Part shown: positions 11,073-21,449 of the stretch, in pieces | How the letters are laid out: every line of letters begins with the position of its first letter | Position numbering within the stretch: the stretch's first letter is position 1 | From: Sympetrum striolatum | Lineage: Eukaryota; Arthropoda; Insecta; Odonata; Libellulidae | Length of the DNA: 64,000 bases | NCBI GenBank assembly: GCA_947579665.1 | Contig: OX388350.1 | Coordinates: forward strand, 39,713,393 to 39,777,392 | Direction of reading: 5' to 3' | Notes under the pieces: model-generated | What the model was told of the DNA's origin: nothing | Database searches by the model: none | What the model saw: the letters and a program-made list of their open reading frames with translations, nothing else | Translations under genes and position numbers: made by a program

Positions 11073-11408
11073 GCAACGTTATGACAACAAGCAGGCAACG
11101 TTGTGACAACTTTGTGGCAACTTTATGACAACTTTGTGACAACGTTGTGACAACTTTGTGACAACTTTGTGACAACGTTGTGACAACGAGCAAGCAACAT
11201 TTTCCTTTTGGACGTTCATTACAGCGACTATGTTATAAAAATGTCAGTTAAAACTTCATGTAGCATCATTGAATAAAATACTTTTGCAACATGAAAAATT
11301 AATGTTACAGTATAACGTTGATGCAACGTTGTCACAACGTTGAGGTTGCAATGTAACATTTAGATTGATGCAACAACGTTGATACAACGTTGTGACAACG
11401 TTCTCTGC
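11073..11408 (-). repeat. Right subterminal array of CAACGTTG-type repeats
   Basis: Repeats such as CAACGTTGTGACAACTTTGT are packed at 11073-11190, then again at 11318-11408, separated by about 120 bases of unrelated sequence. On the minus strand they match the left array, so the two arrays form the inverted ends of the 5.2-kb element. Confidence 0.85.
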
Positions 11409-11416
11409 TACTGGGG

Positions 11417-11565
11417 TTGTTACATCATGGTCCTATGGTTTGTATGCACAGAGCACAGGATACTGAGAGTTTTCCAATAGGCAGCCATCTATTCCAAAGT
11501 TTGTCAAAGGCCCTGGTTAGAGTTCACTTCGCCAAGTTCATATGGATGTCCTTATTGTTAAGCTA
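11417..11565 (+). repeat. Right piece of the interrupted duplicated segment
   Basis: TTGTTACATCATGGTCCTAT to GACTTCGCCAAG-like sequence matches 11917-12050 (shared ACTGAGAGTTTTCCAATAGG and CACTTCGCCAAGTTCATA). Together with 6182-6221 it rebuilds a paralogue of 11876-12050 once the 5.2-kb element is removed. Confidence 0.8.
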
Positions 11566-11875
11566 TATCATGAATAAAGAGACATACATTAAATTAGGTT
11601 ATGCATGAAAAGTCATGCATAAAATTTTCATAGAGAAAATAGTAAAACCATGCCAAGTTAAAGTTACATATGTGAAAGGAAAATATTCCACACGTTAATT
11701 TATAAAGACCTTTACTTTTCTATTGGTGGTAAGGCATTTGATAAAAACCACCACTGCAACCGCAATAAGCAGGATGAGTTTCAGCTATTGAGTGTGGAAA
11801 ATCTCTCAAAAGTGCGTATCAATTTTTAATTCATCCTCCTAATTTCATCAGGTTTTCCCATTCATATAAGGCATT

Positions 11876-12050
11876 CAATCAGTGTCCAGTTATCTCCATT
11901 GTAGTGTTCCTTGTAACATCATGGTCATATGGTCTACATGCGCCAAGCACAGGGTACTGAGAGTTTTCCAATAGGCAGCCTTCTTTTCCAAAGTTTGTTT
12001 GGTTACAGTTGACTTCGCCAAGTTCATACTGAAAGTTCTTACTGTTATTC
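11876..12050 (+). repeat. Second copy of the duplicated segment: empty-site paralogue
   Basis: This copy carries no insertion: GTGTTCCTTGTAACATCATG runs straight through the point that holds 5.2 kb of DNA in the other copy. The minus strand has a 67-codon frame here, which I do not recognise. Confidence 0.8.
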
Positions 12051-12287
12051 TTCTCTCTGAAAATGGATAAGAATGGATGTGTGTTAGCAACATTTCCTGT
12101 CTTAGTTCATGTACTACCCTGTTTATACGAGCATTTATTAAATCTTTTCAACAAAACTATGTTCTACATTAATTGTCATTAAGTTCCATGAATTTAAATA
12201 TTACCTGTTCTCCTAAAGAAAATAAGAGCTATGCAAATTAAACCTACAATGCTTGCCGTGGTAATCATTCTTCGCCAGCAATCATTT

Positions 12288-12346
12288 TAGGTACACCATA
12301 TAATAAAATAAGCCCCTTTTTATAGCAATTGTAACATTACCCAAGA
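12288..12346 (+). repeat. Left arm of a 58-bp inverted repeat around the Polinton remains
   Basis: GTACACCATATAATAAAATA to CATTACCCAAGAG is found inverted at 15446-15506 with few changes. The arms face each other across 3.1 kb. Confidence 0.75.
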
Positions 12347-13129
12347 GTTTATTAATAATTTAGGATATTAGGTCTTTGATTTATCAAATGTTAATCTTGT
12401 AATTTCATAATACATCCAACATGATATCTCTTACTAATTATTAAGAAAGTATTTTGTTCAACATTGCTTTGTACTGATAATGAGATCTCATTATTTAAGT
12501 AAATAATTTATCACTGATTTGGGTTGTATTTGAAACTTTAAAATAAATGCAAATAATAACAGAAAATTATCTTTATTTATACATAAATATAATCCAAATA
12601 TCATAATAAATTCCTATCTTCTGGAATATTAACTTAATATGAAAATAAATATCACTAAAATAGACGTTTTGCAATGCGCACACTATGCTAAATCACTTTT
12701 TGAAGATTCAGCTAAAAATTACGATTTTTGATGGCCTATTACGGCCGTATGGGTGTAGATTTTTCCACGAAACTTTGGAATTTTGTTTTTTTAGATTCTT
12801 AAGTTTACTTTTAACTTCTGAAAAAGCCTTTGCTCTCATTTTCTGGACCATTTTGTTCTTATGTCCTCAGGGAAAAATGCGATTATTTCGGGTTTGCTCT
12901 CTCTCTCTGATGCTCCCACTAAGTCATACGCCATTGCGATTGCGACAAGAAGCGATTATTAATATATAAGAATTATTATGTCTCCTCTTTCTATCGAAGG
13001 AATCTTTATATCTTTTTTCTCTATTGTCAAATCTCAAATAAAGTCAAATTGTCACGATCTCCGTCCATACCGAGATCGATAGCAATAATTGAATTGACAT
13101 TCGATACATTAAATGTACTTTATAATACA

Positions 13130-13384
13130 CTTCGACACTAATGCCATCTCTTGAGATAAATTGGAACTTTTGTTTATAAACTTCGACACTCATGCCATCT
13201 CTTGAGGAAAATTGGAACTTTTGTTTGTAAACTTCGACACTAATGCCATCTCTTGAGGGAAATTTCAACTTCTGTTTATAAACTTCACCGCTAATGCCAT
13301 CTCTCGAGGAAAATTGGTACTTTCGTTATTAAGCATTGACCTTAATGCTGCATCTCCAGAAAAATGTGAACTTTTTTTAACTGA
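13130..13384 (+). repeat. 51-bp minisatellite, five units, open as 17-residue repeats on the minus strand
   Basis: Units start at 13130, 13181, 13232, 13283 and 13334; the first three are nearly identical (CTTCGACACTAATGCCATCT CTTGAGG) and the last two are worn. Because 51 is a multiple of three, the minus strand stays open through the first three units, giving a repeated 17-residue block (KFQF.SRDGISVEVYKQ) in a 74-codon frame (13044-13268). No protein family is recognised. Confidence 0.85.
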
Positions 13385-13977
13385 AAAATAAAAATATCCT
13401 TAAGTAAACTGTAACATTACCATAAGTTGAGATATAATTCAGTATCATACTTATACTATATTTAGCAAAAGTCTACTTTACCTAGGAAGGCGGGTTAAAA
13501 AAATAAATGTTAACTTTTTTAACCAAATATCTTTTTCTATTTATATTAATTACAGAAATGTTTAAACATTCATGTTCCAATATTGCATTAACTTTGATAT
13601 TTTTCCTATTTATAAGTAACCTAACAGTTTCAAACTTTTGGAGTATGTAAAAAGGGTTTGTATTGATATATTTTATATTGATTTTTAATAACGAAGTCAC
13701 TCTATGTTTCAAATGCCGTAGGAAAATAATGAAAATTAATTTCATTCCTTTCGAAAAAAAGTCAAAATATAGCGCATAAATAGTTTTACGATTTTTTTAC
13801 GAAACTTCCAGTTTAGCAGTTTTCGACTATGACATACGATTAGTAATATTTGCATTTTTGTATAATTAATCCTTATTACTGTCACCAACCTGTAAAAGTA
13901 TAATTTAAAATTATGTTTTTGAATCGTGTTAAACTTGGCTCCTACAAATGATATTATAACTTTTTGTTATTAATAAA

Positions 13978-14013
13978 CCATTTTTAACCTACATCGATGT
14001 AGGTTAAGAATGG
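13978..14013. repeat. 36-bp near-perfect palindrome
   Basis: The central 24 bases (13984-14007, TTAACCTACATC and its mirror) are perfectly self-complementary and centred on ATCGAT. The symmetry extends to CCATT..AATGG with one mismatched pair. It lies at the edge of the Polinton polymerase remains. Confidence 0.85.
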
Positions 14014-14118
14014 ATCCAGCCTAACAACTTCACGAAGCAGGGTTACTAAATTCAAAAAGAAAATTATTCAAATATATTTACTGAGCTGCTCTTTGTTACG
14101 ATATTAAAATATGCGAAC

Positions 14119-14214
14119 ACAGATTTGATTTACAACAGATTAGCGGACGAGCATGTGTCTGAGAAAGACTACAAACATGCAAAAAATGTGTGGGAATCTT
14201 TTGTAGAAATTTCC
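14119..14214 (+). pseudogene. Polinton DNA polymerase B fragment, inverted piece
   Basis: The plus strand reads TDLIYNRLADEHVSEKDYKH and then AKNVWESF. This is the polymerase segment that normally follows the KGVYPYEY..EETSLP segment, which sits next to it on the opposite strand (14215-14330). The simplest reading is a roughly 100-bp inversion inside the old polymerase gene. Confidence 0.75.
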
Positions 14215-14555
14215 CGTCTCCGGAAGTGATGTTTCCTCAAGTTTCTCGATTGAGTTTGTGTACTCATATGGGTAGACCCCCTTACGTGTGACTAGGTTCG
14301 TTTTCTCACCGAATACCTCGCTAGAATATTTAAATTATTTTAAATTTGTTACCAGTGAAGCTAAGGACGCTGGCATGATATGTCCATAAATCTAATGGTG
14401 AAATTATTTTCGATTGACTTTGCGAATGAAATATACTTTTCCTCGGTGTTCGGAATCACATTAATTTTTTTATCATCATAGTCTAACTCCTGAACCAAGA
14501 AATGACCGTCATACGATGAAAGATTATGAATAAACACAGGTAGAAAATTTGGCAT
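14215..14555 (-). pseudogene. Polinton/Maverick protein-primed DNA polymerase B fragment
   Basis: On the minus strand 14555-14361 reads LPVFIHNLSSYDGHFLVQEL, DDKKINVIPNTEEKYISF and IRFMDISCQ. This is the exonuclease-domain region (HNL..YD.H motif) of the family B polymerase of Polinton/Maverick elements, which copies the element by protein priming. After a frame break, 14300-14215 reads VTRKGVYPYEYTNSIEKLEE and TSLPE. Stops and frameshifts show it is dead. The polymerase palm motifs, integrase, ATPase and capsid genes were not found, so only a scrap remains. Confidence 0.8.
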
Positions 14556-15445
14556 TTTCTACTGCAGGTTGCAAAAAGAATGTGCGGGCCCCTGATTTAT
14601 ACAGTTAGTACCCTTGACATTAATTCTAATTGTTCAAGAAAGGTGATTGAATGTAAACTTGAGATATCAGTTTGAGATTTACCTGAGAAAAACATTGGAA
14701 GAACATTTTATAATGATTAAACTAATATGTTAGCAACCCTGCTAAAAATTTTTTTTATGAATTTTTAAATGTTATAGAACGACTTGGCATTGACGAAAAC
14801 CACAGATTGGAAATTTTCACGACAAAATTTGAAAAATTCTTCCGCCATCGTATTTGATGGAGGTTTTTTCCGAGGCACGAACGTGTGGTTTTATATGGTT
14901 TCCGTCAGATGGCATAACAATCTTGGCGTGACGTGACTGACAATTATCAACAATTCGGACTTTTTTCCACTTATTCCGAAAATATGAGTTTCATTGGTCC
15001 AGTATGAATGGATAAAATATTCTATAATATGAAATTCTGCAGATTTAGGACATCGGTCAACATTTTGTTTAATTAATTAAAATTTAAACAAAATATGAGG
15101 TAAAACACCTTATCAGCATTTGTGTAATGGTCAAACTTAGAAGTTATGCAATATTCAGGTCCCTGAAAATCATAAAAATGTTTAATTACGAATTTTAAAA
15201 GTAGGTGGTCAAATGACCACCTCCCGTCCTTCTTGGTAGGCCGAAACTGCCGTCCTCCTAGTGTTAATGAGTTTGCCATAGAAGCGTTCAACTCCTCTAG
15301 TTTTCAACACATTAAGTTTTTTAAAGATTTGACATATTTGTAGTAAGAAGAGGGCATGAATAAACTAGCCCCTGTAAGTTAGGCATTTTTCATTTTAACA
15401 GGCAGTTTGCCCCCCCCCTAGCCCAGAGGCTGGCGACGCCCTTGC

Positions 15446-15506
15446 TCTTGGATAATGTTACAATTGCTATAAAAAGGGGCTTATTTTATTACATGGTGTA
15501 CCACCA
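15446..15506 (-). repeat. Right arm of the 58-bp inverted repeat
   Basis: This is the mirror of 12288-12346 (CTCTTGGATAATGTTACAAT to ATGGTGTACC). Just inside it lie a C-run (15411-15418) and GGCTGGCGACGCCCTTGC, a composition often seen near transposon ends. Confidence 0.75.
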
Positions 15507-15509
15507 GGC

Positions 15510-16500
15510 AAAATTATTGAAAATATTGCAAAAATAGACAAAAGAGTTTGGATTTAAGATGAGTCTAAAATAAATTCCAGCCAATGTAATTTGGTAAGCT
15601 ATTCAGTCTTTCCAGCAATTATGTAAATGGTTTAATGGATTTGACATAGCATATTTAAAACTGCTGCAATTCTGAATTTAGTATATTTTCCTCAACCTCT
15701 CCATCATATGCATGTATTGTAACTTCAAAGATATGGTTTCGACAAAAATTACAGCAGAGAGTTCTCAATTTTCACGTATTTTATGGAATAATGACAGATT
15801 GAAAATGCAGTCTCTTAATATAAATTGCTCTGTATTTGATTGGATTTATGCTATGTAAAGCTATCCCTTACTAACCCCTCATTTAGTTGATTAGTAATAA
15901 CACTAATTCAGGTCATAAAATTATACATTATTTATATGATAGCGAATTGAAATATATTCTACTGAGGTGAAAGAGACAAAAATCACAAAGTTTAATTTTC
16001 ACATTGCTTATATCTTAAATTCTATCACATGTTGAGAAGCAAGAAAAGGACTCTTGATTAGAAAATATTCAATAGCTTAAATACATGTGGATGATGGTAT
16101 AATGGTTGGATGCCTAAGGTTTGAAATATTGTACCATTATAAAGTCCCATATTTCACGGCTCCTTGCCTTCATTGCAAGGGGATCCTATTCCTATGTTTC
16201 TTTACTTTTTGTGGCGGCATTGTAAAGTCATCCAAGGAGGGGTCTTTCCAAGTCATAGGCTTTATTTAATTTACACTAATTTAAAGTGCGTGGTTGCATA
16301 TCCCAAAAGAAAACATGCAAATTAATCATTAACAAAAGTATATCATGAGCCGAAAATGCGGAAAATGGATGCACCACTATCATATGAAGAAGTAGCAATT
16401 CAGAAATTACCAAATTTCAGAATTTGATATTTTCATGGATATTTGACATCTCAAGTAGAATCAAATAGTTTCCCTTGAAATCCTTTTCAAAATCAAATAA
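15510..16500. other. AT-rich spacer, no feature seen
   Basis: A 60-codon plus-strand frame at 16087-16269 is unrecognised and of chance length. Nothing else stands out. Confidence 0.4.
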
Positions 16501-16509
16501 AAACATATT

Positions 16510-16625
16510 TAGACCACCTGCTTAAATTCCAGGCTTTGTTCTGCAAGTTCTCGAATCATTTCAATTGCGTCCCTTGTCCCTTTCCCTCTCTGAAGATGAA
16601 CTGTTCTTCACCAATTTGCACTTTA
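16510..16625 (-). pseudogene. RTE-type LINE reverse transcriptase fragment
   Basis: The minus strand reads VQIGEEQFIFREGKGTRDAI and then EMIRELAEQSLEF. This matches the reverse-transcriptase segment of RTE-like LINEs in which a Q.GFR.GKGTRDAI motif precedes the catalytic aspartate block (YICFIDYEKAFD). The catalytic block itself is missing, so it is a short dead relic. Confidence 0.75.
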
Positions 16626-16993
16626 ATTTTTCCCTCAATCCAATCAAAATATTATTTACTTTCCTTGTTTGAAATCACATCCTTAGAAATATATCCTTAG
16701 CATAAAATTTTATGTTCATTTAAATTTAATTAAACAGAGAAATAAAGAAATGCCTATACATCAAAGATTGTTTAGGTAGAATCACTTTTAAGAATTTAGA
16801 TGCTTTGATCCAAAATAATATGGAGTTACTTCCCTTCATCTTTCACGATAAATATTTAGATGCCAATATATTTAAGGAGCATATACCTACCTGTCCCAAT
16901 ACTTAACTTACCTATATCACATCCTGGAGACTACCCAGCACAAATGTGTTTGTTTTTATATAATAGATTGTTGTTTTTGGTATTCTTTTATAA

Positions 16994-17071
16994 AAATAAA
17001 TTGAAGAAATAAATTCACTTATATTATTTTCCACCATATAGTATAAGTGAATTTATTTCTTCAATTTATTT
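16994..17071. repeat. Perfect hairpin with 30-bp arms
   Basis: AAATAAATTGAAGAAATAAA TTCACTTATA (16994-17023) is exactly mirrored at 17042-17071, with an 18-base loop. No target duplication is evident. Confidence 0.95.
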
Positions 17072-17164
17072 CTATGGAATTCTACATAGTAAAGACTGCT
17101 ACCATTGATTTTATTTTATGTATAAGAATATTTAAGAATATTAATAGCATTCTATAACAGATAA

Positions 17165-19073
17165 TAACAAAGTCATACCTTTATTCAACCAGAACTAATT
17201 TATATCCTTCATGTTGTATGCTCTGAAAAAAGAATTTGCAGATCAGCTTTTTGTAAGCCAAAGGATCTCACCTCTGCAACAAGTGGCAACTCCTGAAAGG
17301 CGTACTGCATTCCAGCAGAAATCAAATAAACAACACAGATTTTAAGTTAGGTATATTATATTTTGAAGTATCTGAATCTATACAAACTGCACTTCTGGCA
17401 GACTATTTACAAACAACAGTCTTAAATCAATTCACTTTTCATACTCAATTACCACCTCTATCTGATCAGCGTTTGGCTGACTCAGAAACAGGCCGAATTG
17501 CTGACATGAGTAACAAGTGGACTGACGATGGAAAGAAAATGACAATAAAATAAATGATACATGAAACATAACATTAATAAAGAAAATGGAATATGTGTAC
17601 TTGATAAAAAAGCATCGTGGAAACATAAATTATTACAGCCAGTAAAACAAGTCAGTCTTTACAAGAAATTTAAAGGCAACTGGAGGAGTGATGTGTACAA
17701 GATGATCGAAGGCAAATAATGTGCAGCACAGAGGGTTTCAGCAAGGAAAATAATGAAACATCACCGTAAAATGACTGAGTGTTATAAAAATACAACGACT
17801 TTCAGACTGTTTATGACATTTAAAGATTTAACTTCGCTAATGACTCAGTCATGCTGAACAACGAGTTAAGATTTTCTATCAATGCCGCTCGTACTTGGAT
17901 ACCTTTTAAAGACAACTGGTGAGATACATTCCCAGCATTTGAAAACAATTGGCACTTCATAATACTTCGATTGTATACGATCGTTATAACATGCCTACGA
18001 ACAATTTGCAATTTAGAAAAATAGTGTATCAGAGAAAGAATGCTGACAGTAACATGGTAGTCTGTCAGTGAGGTGTAATTATACCACGGAGAGGAGGAAA
18101 ACATTTTGGGGCAATGTAAAGACAAAAGTACCAATTTCAACAATTTCAAATGCAAATAGTGATGAAAAATGAATTCCACAGCTGATGTGTTCAGTTATTA
18201 GCATTACTGAGAAGACATTATACATGGGAAAACACACTAATTTAGATATTTAACGCAATACAAGATAACCGAAACCTTGATTAATGCATACATTAACCCA
18301 CTATGTAAACAATGGATCAGGAATCAATAAATAAATCTAACATTTTCTTGCCTAGACAGTCATTGAATAAAAAAAGGCAATGCAATATTTCTTTCACTTA
18401 GCGCGAATGCCTAAAAGCAAAAGAAATACTGTTGGCTCCATAACCCACATTAAGTTTTATGCTAAGCAAATATTGCAATACTTTTACAAAACACCATGGA
18501 TTATAAAAGAGTAGCGAGGACAACATGAGCAAATTTGGAAATCCAGCATTTACAATAGAAAGAAACCAACCATGCTGGTGATAACACTTCGGACCGTGAT
18601 AATTACTGTTTCTTTGATTACCATATACAAAGAGCTCTAGGAAATGACTTTCACTCTACCATGAAACTATCATTTTGTCTCAGCTCATAACGTTATGGTT
18701 CTCTAATTTGAAAAAATTTCGGCTAAAAAAAAAATGGATTCAAAGATTCACCACACATAACATAGGCAATACAATATTACATCTTCTTAGCACTTCTACA
18801 AGTGTAGCATGTTGAAGCAGTAACTTCTTCAGGCACTATGTCTATTTGTGCAGGGCACAAATCGCAACGCCTGAGCAAATCAGTTCTATACAGAGAGTGG
18901 TCTTCACAGTCTCATACTGTTCCCTGACCATCTTGACACTGCCACTGAACAGATGTTAACACTTAGTTCCCATTGGTCTCCATTATGAGCTCCTCTAACG
19001 GAACCCTGGAGAGCAACTCTGTCTTGCAGTTCCAGTTCTGTCTTTTGTTATCTTCGACAGCCAAACAAGATGG
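17165..19073 (-). other. Probable 3' untranslated region of the Pinocchio gene and flank
   Basis: There is no recognisable coding on either strand downstream of the Pinocchio stop. A minus-strand AATAAA (TTTATT on plus near 17181) could end a 1.9-kb untranslated region, but nearer unseen signals are possible. Minus-strand frames at 17432-17626 and 17820-18179 are unrecognised. Confidence 0.3.
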
Positions 19074-20592
19074 TCATGTTGAAGATGAAATGGGAGAGAG
19101 AGCGTGAAGACGACTGCTCAGCTGGTCGGCTTCGGAAGAAACCTGTCCCAATACTCTTAAAGATGTCAGCACAACGGCTGTTGGTGTCCCGTTCTCCTCG
19201 GGGAGACGACACTCTCCTTCCCATCGGGCTTTTCCAGATGCATGAGACTGCAAGGGGAAACGGGAAACATAAGAATGTGTCTCATATGGTATGGAACCAA
19301 AATGCCTTTATGACTACCAGCAGAATGCAATCAGAAAGAAGGATGGAGTTTAAAAAATCAGTAAAAAAGAAGTGAAGCATCTTTGAGCTGAGATTAAGTA
19401 TCTCATGCAAAGGCTACAAGGAACCAATAAAGCTATTTTTCAATGCAAAGTAAAAAGTAAAGTAAAGTTCCATCTTCCTCAAACATCTCAATTTCAGCTA
19501 TAGTTCATCCATGATTGTCCATGTATGCTTCTGTCCCAACAAATTGAATTATCTTGCATTATTTATTATTCTTTACATTTTCACATTCACTTCGCTTTTG
19601 TAATGGTAACCATGAACACATTCTGATATTCTCCTAATAATAACTCCAGACAAACAATCTCCATGGATTTTCTGTTTCACTGGCTCAAACCCAACGCAAA
19701 CATCCGAATTTGAGAATTGGGATTGAAATGTTTAAACATCACCACAAAGTATTATGATTCTATCATTATTGCATCAAACTTGGTTCATCAAATTTAAGGA
19801 TACAAAAATGATTGACCAAAACTTCCAGAATGAGGCCAATCAACGTATGAGCGCAATTTATTGGCAATCCAGAGAAAATATGAGACAAAGAGAAGAAAAT
19901 CATCTAAGATGAGTTCAAAACTCGTTAGTAAAAGTGACTTGAGTGCAGGACATCATCCATCCTCAAATGATATGAAGGAGATGAAACCTACCAGGGTGAG
20001 GTTACGTCTCCACTCAGACTGGCACCTTCCGCCACATTGTGGGCAGGGCCTGGACAGGGCATATCCCCCACACTCTCCACAGTCCAAAGAGACATGTTCC
20101 TCCCTCCAGGAAACTCCACAGGAGAAGCAGGACTCTTGGAGCTGGGCCCTTACTTCCTCGATGGAGAGCACAACCTCTGGAAAGTGAGGGTGGCCTTCAG
20201 AGCCGAACTCGCTGCCACTACCATCTTCTATTGAGTCCTTGGACCCGCTGTTGAGACGAAACAAAGGAGAGTGTTAAGAAAAGTGCTTACATCATGCCAG
20301 AGAAGAAAGAAACAGAGATATATTCAAAGTGGGAATGAAAGCTAATTCATCCAAAAGATTTTAATTCCTTTAATGGATTAGAAATATGAAGAATAAAATA
20401 CTGAAGGCTATGCTAAGTGGGAATGAAAGCTATTTATCCCAAATGAGGTCAAATATCTGTAATGAACTGGGAATATGACTCACAAAATATTGAAGGTTTT
20501 ATATGTTTCAGGAGTTGGTGGAATAAAACTTACTTGATAATTCTCCTTCTCCTTCCAAATGGATCTTGGGGCTGAGTGCTGGTCAGTGACAT
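19074..20592 (-). CDS. pino: Pinocchio-family cysteine-rich protein, three coding exons, 162 residues
   Basis: Coding exons on the minus strand are 20592-20534, 20247-19992 and 19247-19074. Borders are GTAAGT donor/CAACAG acceptor and GTAGGT donor/CCTTGCAG acceptor, and the joined frame is open from ATG to TGA. The product starts MSLTSTQPQDPFGRRRR, has an acidic Ser/Gly stretch (residues 21-40), a helix-like LSIEEVRAQLQ, then a cysteine core: CFSCGVSW (C60, C63), DCGECGGY (C76, C79), CPQCGGRC (C88, C91, C95), followed by W.R.L..SHASGKARW (100-114) and C118. The paired cysteines suggest zinc binding. This order is that of the insect Pinocchio (smell impaired 21F) family, linked in Drosophila to olfactory behaviour; its biochemical role is unsettled. 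No signal peptide or membrane segment is evident. It is the only intact cellular gene in the window. Confidence 0.85.
20327..20503 (-). repeat. Diverged 88-bp tandem duplication in Pinocchio intron 1
   Basis: AAGTGGGAATGAAAGCTA begins units at 20327 and 20415, and each unit ends in ATACTGAAGG.T or ATATTGAAGG.T. The units have drifted in the middle. Confidence 0.7.
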
Positions 20593-20603
20593 GTTGGAAG
20601 AAA
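20593..20603 (-). other. 5' untranslated bases of Pinocchio exon 2, after a splice acceptor
   Basis: Reading the minus strand, TTTACAG precedes TTTCTTCCAACATG, a clean acceptor eleven bases before the start codon. A separate leader exon is therefore expected upstream. Confidence 0.6.
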
Positions 20604-21131
20604 CTGTAAAAGAAAGAAATACAAGGTTAAAACCAAGGTAATTTTACCAATACCAAATATAAGATATAAAAACACAAAACATACATTTGAGCATGAATTT
20701 TGATAGCACTATAGAGTTAATTAGAAAAACTGAAAACTTTAATGCCTTCAAACTATGAAATCCTTAGATGTATTATTTTATGCCAAAATATACTCCATTC
20801 TCATAATACTTTAAGAATTCTGTCATTCTGAATTCAATCCCAATGAACAAGTTTAACGAGCAGTTTAAATTTACCAAATGCGGCAGATTGTATTGATACT
20901 TGCAAAATATTACTATACATATACTGATAGAATACATACATCAAAAATTGTTAAATTCAAACAATATTTCCCTCCGGCGAAAGCAAACAAACCAAACATT
21001 AAACAATACAGATTATCGACATAAACAATGACGATTTAAATGAACAGAACCGTTGGAAACCTAACAACCACAACAACGCTTTTTTCCACTTTTAACGATG
21101 AATTAACGCAAATAGATGCTATCTACTTTAC

Positions 21132-21400
21132 CTATCACCCGAATAAAAGAAATATACGATAAAAATTAATGGTTAAAAAGCACGCTGGAGACATCTTCAG
21201 GTGGAAAATGTAGGAAGGTGGACAACTCTTGAAACATTGTTGCGTTTGTTGACTGAGACGAATAGTTTTAATGGAGTGAAAATAAAGAAACGTTGCCGTA
21301 GGAGATAGTGACGACATACAGATCCTTCCTCAACTTCGCGGCATGACCTATGCGCAATCGATGAAGTCCGGCGCCGGCGTGTTTCTCAGGATGATGTAGA
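21132..21400 (-). promoter_or_regulatory. Candidate leader exon and promoter of the Pinocchio gene
   Basis: On the minus strand GTGATAG|GTAAAG (border 21132/21131) is a good donor. It is preceded by a locally CpG-rich stretch (21335-21380, with GCCGGCGCCGG and ATCGAT). Distance and strand suit a leader exon spliced to 20603. This is inference; no TATA box was found. Confidence 0.35.
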
Positions 21401-21449
21401 GAGGGCAACGAGAACCAGGGCAACATGAAAAGGGGAATAGGGTTGCCAG

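Larger units (their letters stand above)
6222..11416. mobile_element. 5.2-kb element with inverted, repeat-array ends (unclassified DNA transposon)
   Basis: The ends are inverted copies: CCCCAGTAGCAGAGAAAGTT at 6222 and, on the other strand, CCCCAGTAGCAGAGAACGTT read inward from 11416. Each end leads into an array of CAACGTTG-like repeats, about 510 bases on the left and 340 on the right, in opposite orientation. The flanks (..TATTCCTT and TTGTTACATC..) are contiguous in a paralogous copy at 11876-12050 (TTCCTTGTAACATC), which is an empty site; TT appears duplicated. No transposase is recognisable inside, and the interior holds younger or unrelated repeats. I cannot assign a superfamily. The short apparent target duplication and subterminal arrays fit no family I can name with confidence. 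Confidence 0.75.

Noticed and set aside
19070..19375. 101-codon plus-strand frame
   Set aside because: It lies antisense to Pinocchio exon 3 and is its shadow.
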